A stretch of DNA of 55,390 nt from Klebsormidium nitens (Eukaryota; Streptophyta; Klebsormidiophyceae; Klebsormidiales; Klebsormidiaceae): NCBI GenBank assembly GCA_000708835.1, contig DF237396.1, positions 22,125 through 77,514 on the forward strand, given 5' to 3'. Made by a program: the position numbers and the translations under genes. The notes beneath the pieces were generated by a model that made no database searches, was not told the origin of the DNA, and saw only the letters and a list, made by a program, of their open reading frames with translations. This document shows, one piece after another, positions 25,963-44,318 of this stretch (the stretch's first letter is position 1; every line of letters starts with the position of its first letter).

Positions 25963-28900
25963 TTATTGCCACATCTTCTCCCTCAGAACTAGCTCCACCG
26001 GCTTGTTCGTCTGCGCCGCAATTGCAGCCGCCTGCGTCGCTATGAACTGCTTGCGAACCTGCCCTCCATTCCGCACTCTCTGCGCCCCCGCCGCCATTCC
26101 GCCGGACTGGCCTTTCGAGAACGCGGGCCTCGCACCTTTCACCTTAGCATCTCCTGCCAACGGCGCTGAACCCGGTCCGGCATCAATCCGGTTCGGTTTC
26201 AGGCCGGCCAAAGGCGCCCTGGAAGCGTCATACGCGTCCCCCTGCTTCGCAGCGACCGTCGAGCCCCTGCTCCCGCTTCTATCGTCGCCCGAATCCTCTG
26301 ACTGGTTGCCGTACGGCTGGTTGGGATCTCCGCCCAAGGCCCTGTACACGCTTCCCCTTCTCTCCTCCAAAAACGCACCGCTTACGGGGCCGGGGTTTGC
26401 TGAAGTGGGGGCTGTTCGATACACGCTCCCACGCCGTTCTTCCTCGAAGCCCGCCGCCCCAAACCCGGGGTTTTGCATCAAACCAGGCTGTAAATTTGGC
26501 GCACTAACTGGCGGCCGTGCGCTGGTTGGCCGCACTCGAAGCGGGGTCCCGATAGTCGGTCCCGTTACCGCGACGTTAAACCTCGACGCAACGACTCTCG
26601 GGGCCCTGTTCACGGTCGGGGGGGGCCTTCCCGGGTCATTCTGACCCCCCTGGTGCGCTTCTGCGGTCTCTGACCAGGGGGGAAGCCGCCGGTCTCCGGG
26701 CTGCTGATTATACGGACGGCTATTCACACTGGCTCCCATTCCCCCTCGCGAATCGCCCCTGCCCCAGTCGCCGAGACTCACGCTCGCGTCGACCGTGGTC
26801 GAATCAGACCCGGTGTGAATAGCCCCTCTGCCGGTGATTCCAAACGCCTCAGCCCCGCCTGACGTGCCAATCGTCATCCCGGCGGTTTCCCTTAACCCGG
26901 CTTCCCTAAACCCAGTTTCTCTTAACCCGGAATGAGCATTCTCCCGGTGGAAGTCCGGCCTTGGCAGACCGGGGGGCTTAGCGGCTGACGTCGGCAAGTC
27001 GCCGGCGGAGGGTTTAGGGTTTTGCTTCCCGAGCGGCGAGGTCTCCTGGCGCGCGCTTTCGATCAGCGCCTTCCGTTCCGCGATCGCCGCTTGCGCCGCC
27101 GCCATCGCCGCAGTCACGCGATCCGACGTAGAATGCGGCTCCTGGTACGGCCTCTCCGCCCCGGACTGGTGACCCGTTTCATGACGACGGTCCGATTCTG
27201 AAGCCCTGTAATCGCCACCCCCATGAAGCGCGCTACTGCTGTTGCCCCGCCCACCTTCCTGCCTCTCGTGGTACGTGGCTTGAGAATATGGTCCCCGGTC
27301 GAGGCCACCGCCGGTGTCTCGCGAGCCCGTTTCTAAACGCGGGTTGGCGGGGGCCCTGTTGCCGGCCAGGCGCAGCATGTGCAGCTCGTTTTGCGCAGCT
27401 TCGACGGCGGCGCGGGCCTCCAACAGGGCCCGCCGTTCGGCCAGAAGCTGCGCCTCCAGCTCTGCTTCCCTGGTCTCCTTGATGCGCACCTGTCAAGGAA
27501 AGTTGGATATTCGCTTAGAAGAGACTTGCTCTCTGTGGGCGTGGGCTACTTTCCAGCGAATAGAGAGGTGTTTAGTCGTTGGATCAAGCTCGAGCATGTG
27601 TTGTCAGGGCTATTCGACCAGGCCTGCCGTTTCAATCCGTTCGAATGATTTCAAACATTAGGTACAAGGGGGTTGACACGAGAAAGGAAACCTTTGCTCT
27701 GTCGTGGCTGCGAGAACGTCAATCCTTAAAGAGGGCGTCTGCGGATGCATCCGCATGACGTCATATGGCGACTGCACAGATTGGCGCTCGCGGCGCTTTG
27801 TCGCTAGAAATCAAAGTGGCAGCAGCATTCCCCGTGCCTGATTTTCTGCTTAGGCGTGACCGGTGCTGACGTTTTGGGCCGCCGGGGTACGACGCCCTCT
27901 TTAAAGGAGGCTTTGTGCCACATCCGACATTCGGCGACATGAGGGCACGTACAGAGCTGTTTCAATTGCCCACTCCTTACGACGACGTCCTTCAAAAACA
28001 GTGACTGCTTTTTGAGCCCGGGAAGAAAACAGACATGTTGGACATGCAGATTGGTTATCTCCCCCGTTTCTTCGGCTCCTCCGTGCCCGCAGTCTAGGAC
28101 CATAAACGAAACCTATTTAACGAACCACTCTCTACTTACCAGGTTAGAACCCATTTTCAAACCTGTCCTAAGTCTCACCTTCTCGCTGAGCGTGGCGCAC
28201 AGTTTGTCCTTGATCTGCAGCCGCCCCTCGACCGCGCGCACGCCCTCTTGCAGCTGCTTCAGGGCCTCCTCCCGCGCCTTGGCTTCCTGCTTGGCGGAGG
28301 CAACCTGCGAGGGGCGGTACGGACCGGCTGAGACAACTAGGTTGTGGAGGAACGCTCTTCGACCAAAGTCAATGCTCGGATGCCGTGCACGGAAAGCCAC
28401 AACAAGAAATGCTGGGGAGAAAACTTATCAACCAAAAAACCTCTGACTTGCTTCGACTGACTCATTGAACGCACGGCCTGCCAAGTGTGCTGTGGAAGTA
28501 GTTGAAAGCCTTCAACTGTGTTGGATTAAGTTTCAAGCACTGATGTCCTTACTTCGTACCACCAAAATGAAACTATCATGAGCCCTTTCGAGAGATGAAC
28601 GCGCAGGTCACCATGCTACCAAACCAGTGCTGTTCAATTTCACAATACCAGAACGACCTACTATGCACCCTAAAGACTTATACTGTAGAATCCCGCGCTC
28701 TGGCCAAACGAAACGCCCTATTCATGCCGCGCACCCACCAGCTTGCTTGGCGTTTTACAACCAATCCCTTTCCCACTTTAAACTATCAAAACAAACCTAT
28801 CATAAATCAGAAGCGCGCATCCTCGCGCGCTGGCAACCACGAAAGGCCCTGTTAGAGCGGGCGCACTTACCAGCTGCTTGTACTTGAAGAGCTCGTTGCC

Positions 28901-31900
28901 GTCGACCTGCCGCTTGGCGGGGCCCAGCTCGATCCCCCGCACGCGGCTGGCGAACTGTAAGCTGCAGAGGGACTCCCCGGCGTCCGATTCGGCGGGGCTG
29001 ATCTGGACAAACATGAGCGCCTTGGAGTCTCCGCCCAACGAGTCTTGCAGCAAGTGCGTCAGCTTGGAGTTCCTGGAGTGGGGGGGAGGATAATAAATTC
29101 TTGAGGAGCGGAAATGGGGCGTCCAAGGGTGGTGTTCTGGTCATGTCCGTACACTCACTCAAGTCAAAGTTGCCGTCAGAGCTTGGTTCGTAGTTGGAAA
29201 TAAATGAGCGCCTTGGAGTCTCTGTCCAGCGAGTCTTGCAGCAAGTACGTCAGCTTGGAGTTCCTGTGAGCACAGGCGGAAGAAAGCAAGTGGTTGGAAC
29301 AGTGATTCCGAACGGTTGCTCTGGTTGCGGCTGGCTGCTGCTTAGCAAGCCTTGTAATCGGTGCGTCAAGCTCCGCCATCGTTGCGCCAAAATATGTCCA
29401 GATCTTCGCAATTAAAATATTTGTTGGCAAACGATCCAAGAATTGAATACCCGAATTGGGGAAACGGCACTCCGACGATGGAGTTTGATTCTGTAATGTA
29501 CCAACATAGCTTTTGTGGATCCCGCGTACTGCTGCAGATGTGCTTTCATGTCGGAATGGTACGCGGTGCAACAGTTGAGGAAACGAAAGCGCCAGCCGTA
29601 GGGTGCAGAAGCCCGATAAGCGAGCTAAAAAATCACTTTAAGCGAACACTCAGTGAAACGCATCTGCCATGAACGCTGTTTTCCTGTCCTGCTCTCTCGA
29701 CTCACCGGTAGAGGGTTGCGTCTTTGTTACCTCTTTCATCGCTCTCAAGGTCCGGACTCTCTCAAGCAGCGTCTACTAATCGGCCACGTCCAAGCCCTCA
29801 CCTGTACGGCACGTGCGCGCTCTTGGTGGTGAGCGCAGCGATGACGTCACCCAGCGCAGCCAGCGACTTGTTGATGCTCTGCGCCTCCTTGAGCCGGTCC
29901 CCGCTCGCCTCGCTCTTCCCCACGCGCTCGCTCCCGGCCAGGTCCACCAGCCACAGCCGCGACCGGGTGGTCTCACCGGTCACCTTGTTCTCGCACTTGA
30001 CTGAGATGCCAAGCATGCTGGCAAAAGAGGAAAAAAGGCAGAAGAAAAATGAGGTTGATTTGCGCGTTTCGTGAAAGGGGCAGGAAAGTCAAGCATCACA
30101 CCCCGTTCTAGTGATCGAATTTGACATAGTGAAGCAACGGATGGGTTCCTCGATTACCTTGTTTCCGCCTTTGACAGAGATGACAAACATACTGCGATGA
30201 GTTAACAAGGACTACATCCACCAGAGCGTGACGCAGGTGCTCGGAACTCTCACTAACCAAACAATACCTCTTAACTCTCACTATTAACTCAAAAATACCT
30301 CGTAACTGTCACTAACCGAACAATACCTCTTAACTCTCACTATCCAAACAATACCTCTTAACTCTCACCAACCAAACAATACCTCTTAATTAGAGAGTGA
30401 GACCTTAGGGGTGCGGTCTAGCGATATGGTCGAGATGATGAAAAAACCAAGACCGCTCGCTCCCGGCCAGGTTCACCAGCGAAAGCCGCGACCGAGTGGT
30501 CTCCCGGCTGTCCTTGTTCTCGACCTTGAGATCCAAGCATGCTGGCGAAAGGGGAAGAACAACGAAGGGTGAGCTTCGAAATTACGATTCGGTTGGCGAA
30601 TCTGAGAAGATAAGCCACGGGTTTGCGAGCAACTGGGAACGCCGCCTTTTGCGAACAGCCATTGCCTGCCGTCGGAAAGGCCATTTTTCAGTGTTAGAAA
30701 GGCGCCGCATGCCTCTTATAACCCTCAAAACCCTCCTCGAGTCCTCTCTGCGCATCGCCTTCCGCCATCCTTACTTCCTTTCAGTAAGCCTTACATAAGC
30801 TCGTCCACTTTTGCTTTTCGCTCCCTCTTTTGAAGGAGGACGTCGCAGAAACGGATGAAGGGAGCAACCTTCCCCGAGAAAGACCTCAGACTCAGTGCGT
30901 TCATGCACTCTGGGCGACCAACTCCCCGCTCACCAGTGCGACCTGCTGCTGTGCTCGTTGGCGTTGGTCGCCCCAACGCTCCGGCTGCGGCTGCCGCTCT
31001 GCAGCAGCTCCCACGCCTCGTCAGCACACGTCACGGGGTGCTCCGTCAGCCCCGGGACGTGGTTGCCCTGGTGCCCCTGCCGGATCTCCAACCTGAGCGG
31101 GATTTGATATGACGTCAGCTCAGCGTGTGCAACGTCAGCACACGTCACGACGTGCTCCATCAGCCCCGAGACATGGTTGCCCTGGTGCCCCTGCCGGACC
31201 TCCAGCCTGGTCGGGGGTGACGATGACGTCAGCTCAGCGTTGTGTAGCGCATGAAAACTGTGTGGGCCGTCCTCAAAAGGCTGGGGAGGTGGTGTGAGAG
31301 TTTCCAGCGGGGCGGCAAGGAAGACAATTGGGAGCTGTCTGCACAGATCCATGGGCGCCTTCTTTTCACAAGGCGTGGAAGCATTGCCTCTTCCGTCTAA
31401 CATGCGGACTGCATTATTTCAGATCTCTTGCCAGAGTAACACATCTACCCGGTAAGAATAACAAGATATTCCAATTTTCAGTTCCTGGTGCGAACTCCTC
31501 GTTTTACGCTTGCGGCGCAATTTCAGAAATGAAAGCAGCCTTCCGCCTTTAGCTTGTATTCTGCGTAACGGCTTTCACAAGCCCGACTTTGGCCGCTCAC
31601 TTTTTCTGCCCGCTCCCCGGCGCGGCCAGCAGGTCCCGGATCTGTTCGTTGTAGATCTCCAGCACGCTCACGCTGACGTCATAGCGCGCCTCGCCATGCC
31701 GCTGGCGCGCCAGCTGGAAGAGCTCGTCGATGGTGCGGTAGTTCACACCGCGGTTGGCGGGTGTGCCCTCCTGCGGTGTAAATGGGGCCGCCGATCAAAG
31801 TCGTGAGGGCCATGGCATTTACCAAACATACTGTCGCTCTTGTTCAGGAGAGGAAGGTAAAGGGGGAACAAGCGGAGTCCTTTGAGAAAGTCACAAGGAA

Positions 31901-34900
31901 GCGTCAGTCACTTCAATCAGCAATGGATGCACCCATCAAAGTACCCTCCTCGAGACGAGCGTCTTTATCCCTTTGTGCCATAACCAAGTGCAAAAGATTC
32001 CGCCGAAGGCGACCGCTCGAAAACGAATCGAAATTACGGGAGAAAGCAAGAAGGAGCAACTCCAGCCGACCTTTGAATCACCGATCGTGGTGAAGACCGC
32101 AACCTCTAAACAATTCGCCGCAACGGACGCTCCTAGAGTGCATCAGTCAAGTGCAAACAATCCATCAAAAGCTTTGCACTTTTCCACCGGAGGTGTCAAA
32201 AGGGAACGCACACTCCGAGTGAACCTCTGTTCTGAACGCACAGCTCGACTGAAGGAGGCAGCAGAAGATTAAGAACAGGGAAGGGAGCTGAAGAGGAAAA
32301 GGCACTCCTCAAAAAATATCATTTACTTCCTTACCATGGTAAAAGTCTTGCCAGTGCCGGTCTGCCCGTAGGCGAAGATGCACACGTTGAAGCCGTCCAG
32401 AACGGACATGACCACGGGGGCCGTGTCCGCGAACACCTCCGCCTGGTCCGCCTCCGGGTTAAAAACCCGGTCAAACTTGAACGCCTTTTTGTCCCCGGGG
32501 CGGGGCCCCGAGCGGACCAGCAGCTCGTTCTCGCCCTTGACGTCGAAGTCGACGACGTTGGACTGCCCGGAGGAGATCTCCGAGGGGGCCAGGGGGCGGC
32601 AGCGGCAGAAGACGCGGATGTTGCCTGGGGGGAGGCGAACGTGGTCAAGTCGTGAAAAGTTGGGATATTTTAGGAGAACCGACTAGATGTTTTAAAAGTG
32701 CGGAGTAGCCGTGAGGGTAGGAGGTTGAGCCGGTTTTGAATCAGCGCTCGAGTCAAACGTTCTCATCGCATCGTCGCATAGGTATGCAGCTTGTTGACAT
32801 TTGTGCTCAAGACAACGGTATTTGTACTCAGGACAACGGAGGCCACACGAGTCTGCAAACCAGTGGACCCGTTCTGCTTGCAGTGTGTGCGCTTCTGTTT
32901 GACTCCAAGTTCCATGCAAACACATGTACAAGCCTAATCCAAGCACGTATTGGCAAGCGCAGCAAACAGCGGCTGAGACTCTCGAATCAAGCTAGAAAGC
33001 GCAGCGCTTTCCAATAAACATGTTCCTCTTATTAATGCCGCCAAAACCTGTCTGGACCGTACGATGGGGCGCACTGCGCCATAAGACAGCCCAACATCAT
33101 GAAGGAAAGATTGTGCTCTGAAAAGACAGGTCGTTGCTCACGTAAGCAGTGAAGGGAATCAGTGTAAATACGGCGGCCCACCTTTCATTTCGAGCACTTC
33201 GTTGTAGTACTTCTTGCGGGCCGCGCTCTCGAGGGCGAAGCGCCGCTTGAGCTCCTCATATTCCGAGACTGTGTCAGAAAGAGAAACAGCCGGATGGTCA
33301 AACATTTGAAGCAGCCTACTGTTGTGGAGTCACAAGGACTTAGGATTTTTGAGCCTTCGATCGTGCAACGAGTCATGAGGGTGAAAGTTTTAGGGTACCC
33401 TGTTTTGCCAACGATGAGCTTTCCATATCGGTGACCTAAACTTCAAAGGTTGCTACCACAAGATTACTCCGATTCAGAAGATCTCTTTCTGAAAAGGGCA
33501 GGAGGATTCTAAAACGGGCGATGCAGATATCATAGTTCATCAGACAATTTTGCGGAGCGGGACGTCATGGATTCACGAGGCGTTTCACAAACGTCAACGA
33601 ACCCTTCAAAGGAGTGCAAAAGCAGCGGTCTAAAGCCTGACAATCCCAAGTTCTGCACTCGTACCAGGTCCCTGTCCTTCTTTCTCATCTGACGGAGTCG
33701 AGGAGCGAGCTTTCTAGATGCAGAATGTGAGGAGGATGACCACATTTGTGACCTTACCTAGCTTCCTGACGGCAGCCTTTGTTTCGTTCTCGAGCCGCTC
33801 GCTCGTCTCCGCATCTTCTGCTTCGGAAGCATCCGGTGAGGGAGCATCGCCACTGGCGGGATGAACGGCCTGAAGCACAAGTAACGAGCTTCAACTAAGT
33901 GCCTTGTTTCTGGGTCGGCCGGATATTATCACCAGCCAATGCCCACCCCGTTGTATGAAGCAATGGAAATCCTTTTATTTTTCACCTTGAAGTAAGATCT
34001 AGGACCTAAGGAGAAACTTCTGCAGAATACTAGCATCGCAAGAAATGGGCGTTATTGGATGCGCCGTCAAGGCAAGTGTCTGCCAGCTCCATATACGAGC
34101 ATCTCCACCCTCCACGAGTCTGCAATGGCGTCAGCTAAGTCTAGAGGGGATCGGGTGCTAGAGTTGTCGCAGCAAAAGGAGATGCCCGAGAGGAATGGAG
34201 TAACTGCGAAGTCGGGGCTCTCACGCCCTGCAGAAGAATCCCAGGTCGAGACAGGACATCGGATGCACGTGAGAACTCTTATTTGAACACATTTCTTACG
34301 CCGATCTCCTTGCAGATTTGCTCGTGGAGGTCACGCCACCGGTCGCCTGCCCTGGACCGTTCGTTTGCCAGCTCGGCTGCTTGCTTGTCTACGAGCTCAC
34401 CTGAGAGCAACACCGTGAAATATATCTTGCACTGTGCTGACAAACGGGAGGAAGCGCGGATGCACACGATAGGGATGCATATGAGAACTTCCAATACGGG
34501 CCGAGTTGTATGAAGCACTGAGAGGTCGTTTCAAAGTGCGGAAATACTACAAACATGGCACTTTCGAACAGATGCAATAGACATCTGTGTCAAACGCATC
34601 AATCTTGAATCGTCTTAGAGCGGTGTTTTTATGCTGATCCAAGTTCTTTGTCGTCGCAGGCGGCCCACAGACCCCATGCGTTGCGACCATTGCCGTCGTC
34701 AACAATCAGAATAGTAACATGTTCAACCCTGTGGTTCTCACCCAGCCGTTGGGCCTCAGCTGTTCTTTCGCTCAGCTGCCGCCTCAGGTCGTCGATCTCC
34801 CGCGTCCGTCGCTCGAGGACGTCCCGCAGCGCGCCGCACTCGTCGGCAATCGCTGCCAGCTGGCCCTCGAGCTCCTGCGACCGGCTACGCACCTGCACAG

Positions 34901-37498
34901 TGCAGAATGCCCGGCGCTCTGTCTTCAAGCGACAACACTCGGGTTGACTTGGCGCGTGGTTTGCTGTGAAACCCTGATCGTCCCCGCTTGATTTGCTGTG
35001 GTCATCGGCGCTAGGTTTTCGTTGAAAGCCTGGTCATCTGGTCAACATACCCACATCAGGATTCGTGGACGTTGAGGACGCGGAGAGGAGGTCCAAGGTC
35101 AAGTGTGTAATGTGAAGCACATTACCCGTTTCTCGTTTACTGGTGTCAGCGTCTCCCTGTGTCTTACATCAGTAACTCAGCATTCCCCGTTGTCCATGAT
35201 TGCTGCCAAAACCATACTTAGCTTTTTGGCCCGGGCTAAGGGCCCGGACGGTTGAGGAAGGCCACTCATTGATCCAACTCACATCTTGTATCCAGAATAG
35301 ACCCAATCCTAGTAAGCCGCCAGGCCTGCCTCCTAGATGCAGCCCTGCCGGAAGGCCCTGTCCTTCCACCTGTCGCAGGCTTGCCAACCATCAAAAAAGC
35401 TTAGTAAGTGACCGGCAACTAGGCATTGTCCCCCGAATGCAACTCAACCCACAGGAAAATTGACATGTCATTTCACAATGAGGTTAAAACACCACACCCA
35501 CCTCCTGCTCCTGCCCTTGCCGGGAGGCCCTGTTCTTCTGGTGGTTGCTCACGTACATCTCCAGTTCGTACTCTTTGGCTTTGAGAGTGTCCATCGCACG
35601 CGTCAGGTCCTTCAAGTCGTGCGCTCGCTCCTGCAAACGACGAAGAGAGATGATTATCCGACAATACTGTTCTGCAAAGGCCACAGGAATGTCAGTCACA
35701 GGCAATCCGACCATCAACTGAAGCAGCGTATTCTTCATAATGTTTTCTGCAGCATCTTGACGAGTTCAGCAGCACTGGTAGTTTTGTGCAAAACCCCTGC
35801 TCTACAAGGGACCGCCCTGCAATTCCACGTGTAAAAGTCGTTAACAAGGTTGGCCGATTTTGAACGCATTCTCCAATCTTGCCCTCAGCAAGATTTTGAT
35901 CCGGCTCTGGTCCATTACGACATGACCTGGCCGATCTCTCCTTCCCTTGCAGCCACTGCCCTCTTGCTCCATCAAATGCCACTTGCAAGAGCTTTGCTTT
36001 CATATGTGAAGCTTTTGGGTAGCTCTGACTGGTTGCCCTGCTGAGGTTTCTCCCTCTGTTACTGATCACCTCATCTTCATGCAGCCTGCAGCTTCTCTAT
36101 TACTCACACAGAATCCCAGCCTGAAGACTCGTTCCCCTGGCAAGAAATCTCACCTCCTCAAACTCGCGCAGCTTCTTTTGCAACACCTTCGACGCCGCCA
36201 TCTCATCCTTCAGCTGCCGCTTCAGCACCGTCACCTCGTCTTTCACGATCGCCCTCCCCCCGCCGTCCTCCGGCCCCTTGTCCTCTGACGCCATAAACGC
36301 GCTTGGACCTCCTACATGCCTTCCAGGGGACTTTGCCCTCTCCGCTTCTGTTCTCTCTCTCCAGGGGGACCCCTGCCGTGCCTTTTCTACCCCCCCCTTT
36401 GCAGGGGTACTGCTCCGGGGGGGCTTTTGGTCCTCATACCGGCGGGACGGAGACTTCTGTGCTGGGTCGTCTCGTTGTGGGGTGCCGTGACGCGCTTTCT
36501 CCACCCTAGGTTTGGCATCAGTGCCCCCACGCGGTGGTTCTTGCTGCTCATATCTCCTTGAGGGGGACTTCTGCCTCGCCTGGTCCACCTTTAGTACACC
36601 ACCCCCTGAGTCTACCTCTTCATAATCCTGTTCTCTGCCCCTGAGTGCAATTCTCTCGGGGGTCTGCTCCGGGCGCCTTTTGTGCGGGGACTTTGGCTGT
36701 TTCTTCTCAGTCCCCGTTCCGTGAGTCAGCGGGCCAGAGGGAAAGCCTCCCTCGCGCTTCTCTGCAGTTTGATCAGAGGGCAGGTTTACGCGGTTGAACT
36801 TTGATCCAAAAGTTTCTTGCTGCTTCCTTTGTCAAGGCTGTTATTGTAGCGTAGTCAGTGTTGCAACTCCAGCTTGATCCAAGGGAGAGGCCACCTCATG
36901 TTACAACGATCTCGACAACTGCTTCTGTTCCCTCCATGTTCTCCTCTTGAAATTGGCTTTGTATGGAGTTGGAACCTCTCAAAAATGCAGGCATGCTATG
37001 GAAGACATGTTGGCCTACCTCGTTTTGGGGATATAGGCCCCCAGGCCTTCTGATCGAAGTCAGTGGGGCTCCTGCGCTTCCGGAAATTGTAGCCCCCTGC
37101 ACGATTTGGTACGTGAATGATCCATGTCTTTACACAGTTCTTTGGAGATTACAATTCTTGAGAAACAAGCCAGCGCCCTATTCTCACATCATAGCCTGCA
37201 CCCTGATCTGCTCTTTCTTGCCACACAAACACGACTTTTGAGATGATGGACTGTGCTGTTGGATCTAGCCATGGCTTTTTCTTGACCTTATTGAGCGGCA
37301 GAATCACAAGCCTTCTCGGTCTGCCGGAACGGTCTTTCTGAGATCCAACACAGAATCTACACCATTCTGACTCGGACCAGTCGCAGTGCACACAGCCTGC
37401 AATTTGACAAGGAGCTGACCTTTGTCCACAGCAGCAGCGACCTTGTCTGCTCCGGACAGGAAGTTTGCCGGGCCATCCACAGACATTGACACGTCCAT
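25963..37498 (-). CDS. Kinesin-14 family motor protein with central motor domain
   Basis: Exons in transcript order: 37498-37420, 36815-36154, 35630-35502, 34892-34742, 34400-34300, 33869-33758, 33268-33182, 32624-32335, 31770-31601, 31092-30934, 30017-29802, 29072-28871, 28304-28179, 27489-25963. The total of 4011 nt codes for 1336 aa, phases consistent. N-terminus: disordered, basic SP-rich (~27-215), then coiled coil (~215-440). Motor ~441-775: [12 protein letters not shown]-loop [18 protein letters not shown] (switch I), [13 protein letters not shown] (switch II) and [13 protein letters not shown]. The neck-proximal [11 protein letters not shown] start is typical of minus-end-directed kinesin-14. 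After the motor comes coiled coil (~787-870) and a ~450-residue disordered Gly/Arg-rich tail. I see no calponin-homology or MyTH4-FERM domain, so it is neither the KP1 nor the KCBP type. The start ATG was chosen because it opens a short exon with a good donor; the exon 2 acceptor is the least certain. It shares an upstream region with the divergent ethanolamine kinase gene. Confidence 0.88.
29195..29275 (-). repeat. Partial copy of kinesin exon 12 with acceptor
   Basis: Minus-strand text from 29263 downward repeats the acceptor (cacag) and the first ~65 nt of exon 12 ([20 protein letters not shown] versus [20 protein letters not shown]). It lies 191 bp upstream of the functional exon start at 29072. 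The copied frame then reaches a stop, so its use would truncate the motor. Confidence 0.88.
30120..30560 (-). repeat. Two decayed copies of the kinesin exon 11 edge
   Basis: Copy B (~30545 down to ~30455) repeats the acceptor gccag and the first ~90 nt of exon 11 through the DLAGSER-coding part, with frame-breaking indels. Copy A (~30190 down to ~30130) is shorter and weaker (ATGTTTGTCATCTCTGTCAA, matching ATGCTTGGCATCTCAGTCAA). The functional exon starts at 30017. A minisatellite lies between the copies. Confidence 0.8.
30242..30390 (+). repeat. Minisatellite in kinesin intron
   Basis: About five copies of a 28-31 bp unit, AACTCTCAC followed by (t/c)AACCAAACAATACCTCTT. It sits between the two decayed exon 11 copies. 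Confidence 0.9.
30934..31215 (-). repeat. In-frame duplicated exon edge in the kinesin motor
   Basis: Exon 10 starts at 31092. A second copy of its first ~60 nt, with an acceptor (gaccag), starts at 31206, exactly 114 bp upstream. Coding starts compare as [18 protein letters not shown] and [18 protein letters not shown]. The stretch between the two acceptors has no stop in the exon frame. Confidence 0.88.
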
Positions 37499-38011
37499 GG
37501 TGTCCAAGTCGCGGCTATGCTTTCATGTGAACCAGATGGCATCTAGCTACACCGCTCTTCATTTGCACCATGCAGTAGTGCTAAGTAAGGAGACACTTAA
37601 AAGACTTGTGATCTGTTGCGAGAATCTACCAGAATGCTGCCGCAAATGCTGCATCTATAGCGCTACTTTGTCAGCCCCCCGCAAGTCCAACTGGCAATCA
37701 GCAAGCATCATGTTCCCAATTTTTGATGCCCGGCCCCCACAGATGCACCTTCTTTTAGCAGGCAAGAACGTGTCTCATAGCCCCTGGATCCGCAGGCAAG
37801 ACAAGTGGGACAACAAGCGCCATGAACTGCCATGAAGCACTCCGCATTTCAGAGTCAACGAGGCGAAGACCGCAATTCAAAAAGCGGAAGGGGCAGTTGA
37901 GGGTGTCCCATCGACCGTCGAGTGGCCCAGCCTATCGTGATGGACGGCCAATTATCGATCCGATCTTCAGGGCTGAAGAGTCGCACAGACTGAACAGAAT
38001 TAATGCATGGC

Positions 38012-38105
38012 AAGTCTCTCTCTCTCTCTCTCTCTGAGTCTGAGTCTCTCTCTGTCTTGCTCTCTTTCTCTCTCCTGAGTCTCTGCATTTTCTCTTTCTT
38101 CAGTT
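38012..38105 (+). repeat. CT microsatellite / pyrimidine tract
   Basis: A pure (TC)n run is followed by interrupted CTCTCTGAGTC units and CTTTCTCT stretches, about 375-470 bp upstream of the ethanolamine kinase ATG. It may be a promoter Y-patch or simply a slippage-prone repeat. Confidence 0.8.
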
Positions 38106-38187
38106 GTCTTCAGTCTATGAAGTTGGAACAAGTGTACGGTATCCAGAAAGGAGCTTGCTTTCTTCATACCTATCTTGCTCAGGAACC

Positions 38188-38203
38188 ACCTAGGTACCTA
38201 GGT
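38188..38203. promoter_or_regulatory. Perfect 16-bp palindrome
   Basis: The sequence ACCTAGGTACCTAGGT is its own reverse complement. It also reads as two ACCTAGGT half-repeats. Its position in a divergent promoter makes a dimeric factor site possible, but no known factor is assigned. Confidence 0.45.
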
Positions 38204-38480
38204 AGCAGGTAACTTTCGATTGCTACTGAGTTTCTAAAAGTTTCGGTGATTGAAGAAGTCCCTGAGGGTGCTAGTTCTCAGATCCTCGTGTGCAGCATTG
38301 AAGCTGCCAGCATGCAGGGAGTCGTCTGACACCTGGAGCGGGCGTCTTTTTAAACGATGGCATTGAAATAACTTGGCCACTTTTGAAGAAGGTGAAGTGT
38401 TTGATGTGGCGGTGCTTGCCTGAATTGCGGACTTAGTTAAGAGTTGCCATTAGTAATTAGCAAGGATCACTTGCTGCAAC

Positions 38481-44318
<5,838 letters not shown>

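Larger units (their letters stand above)
37499..38480. promoter_or_regulatory. Shared divergent promoter region, kinesin (-) and ethanolamine kinase (+)
   Basis: The two start codons are 982 bp apart and point outwards. The region contains a CT-rich tract (~38010-38105, with a run of about eleven CT units), which resembles the pyrimidine-patch core promoter element of plants on the plus strand. It also holds a perfect 16-bp palindrome at 38188-38203. No clear TATA box was found for either gene. 5'UTR exons may also lie here. Confidence 0.45.

Noticed and set aside
26003-26644. 213-codon plus-strand ORF
   Set aside because: Antisense shadow of the kinesin C-terminal exon, which is in phase with the motor exons.
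30240-30390. CRISPR-like array
   Set aside because: Short head-to-tail minisatellite without unique spacers, inside an intron of a eukaryotic gene.
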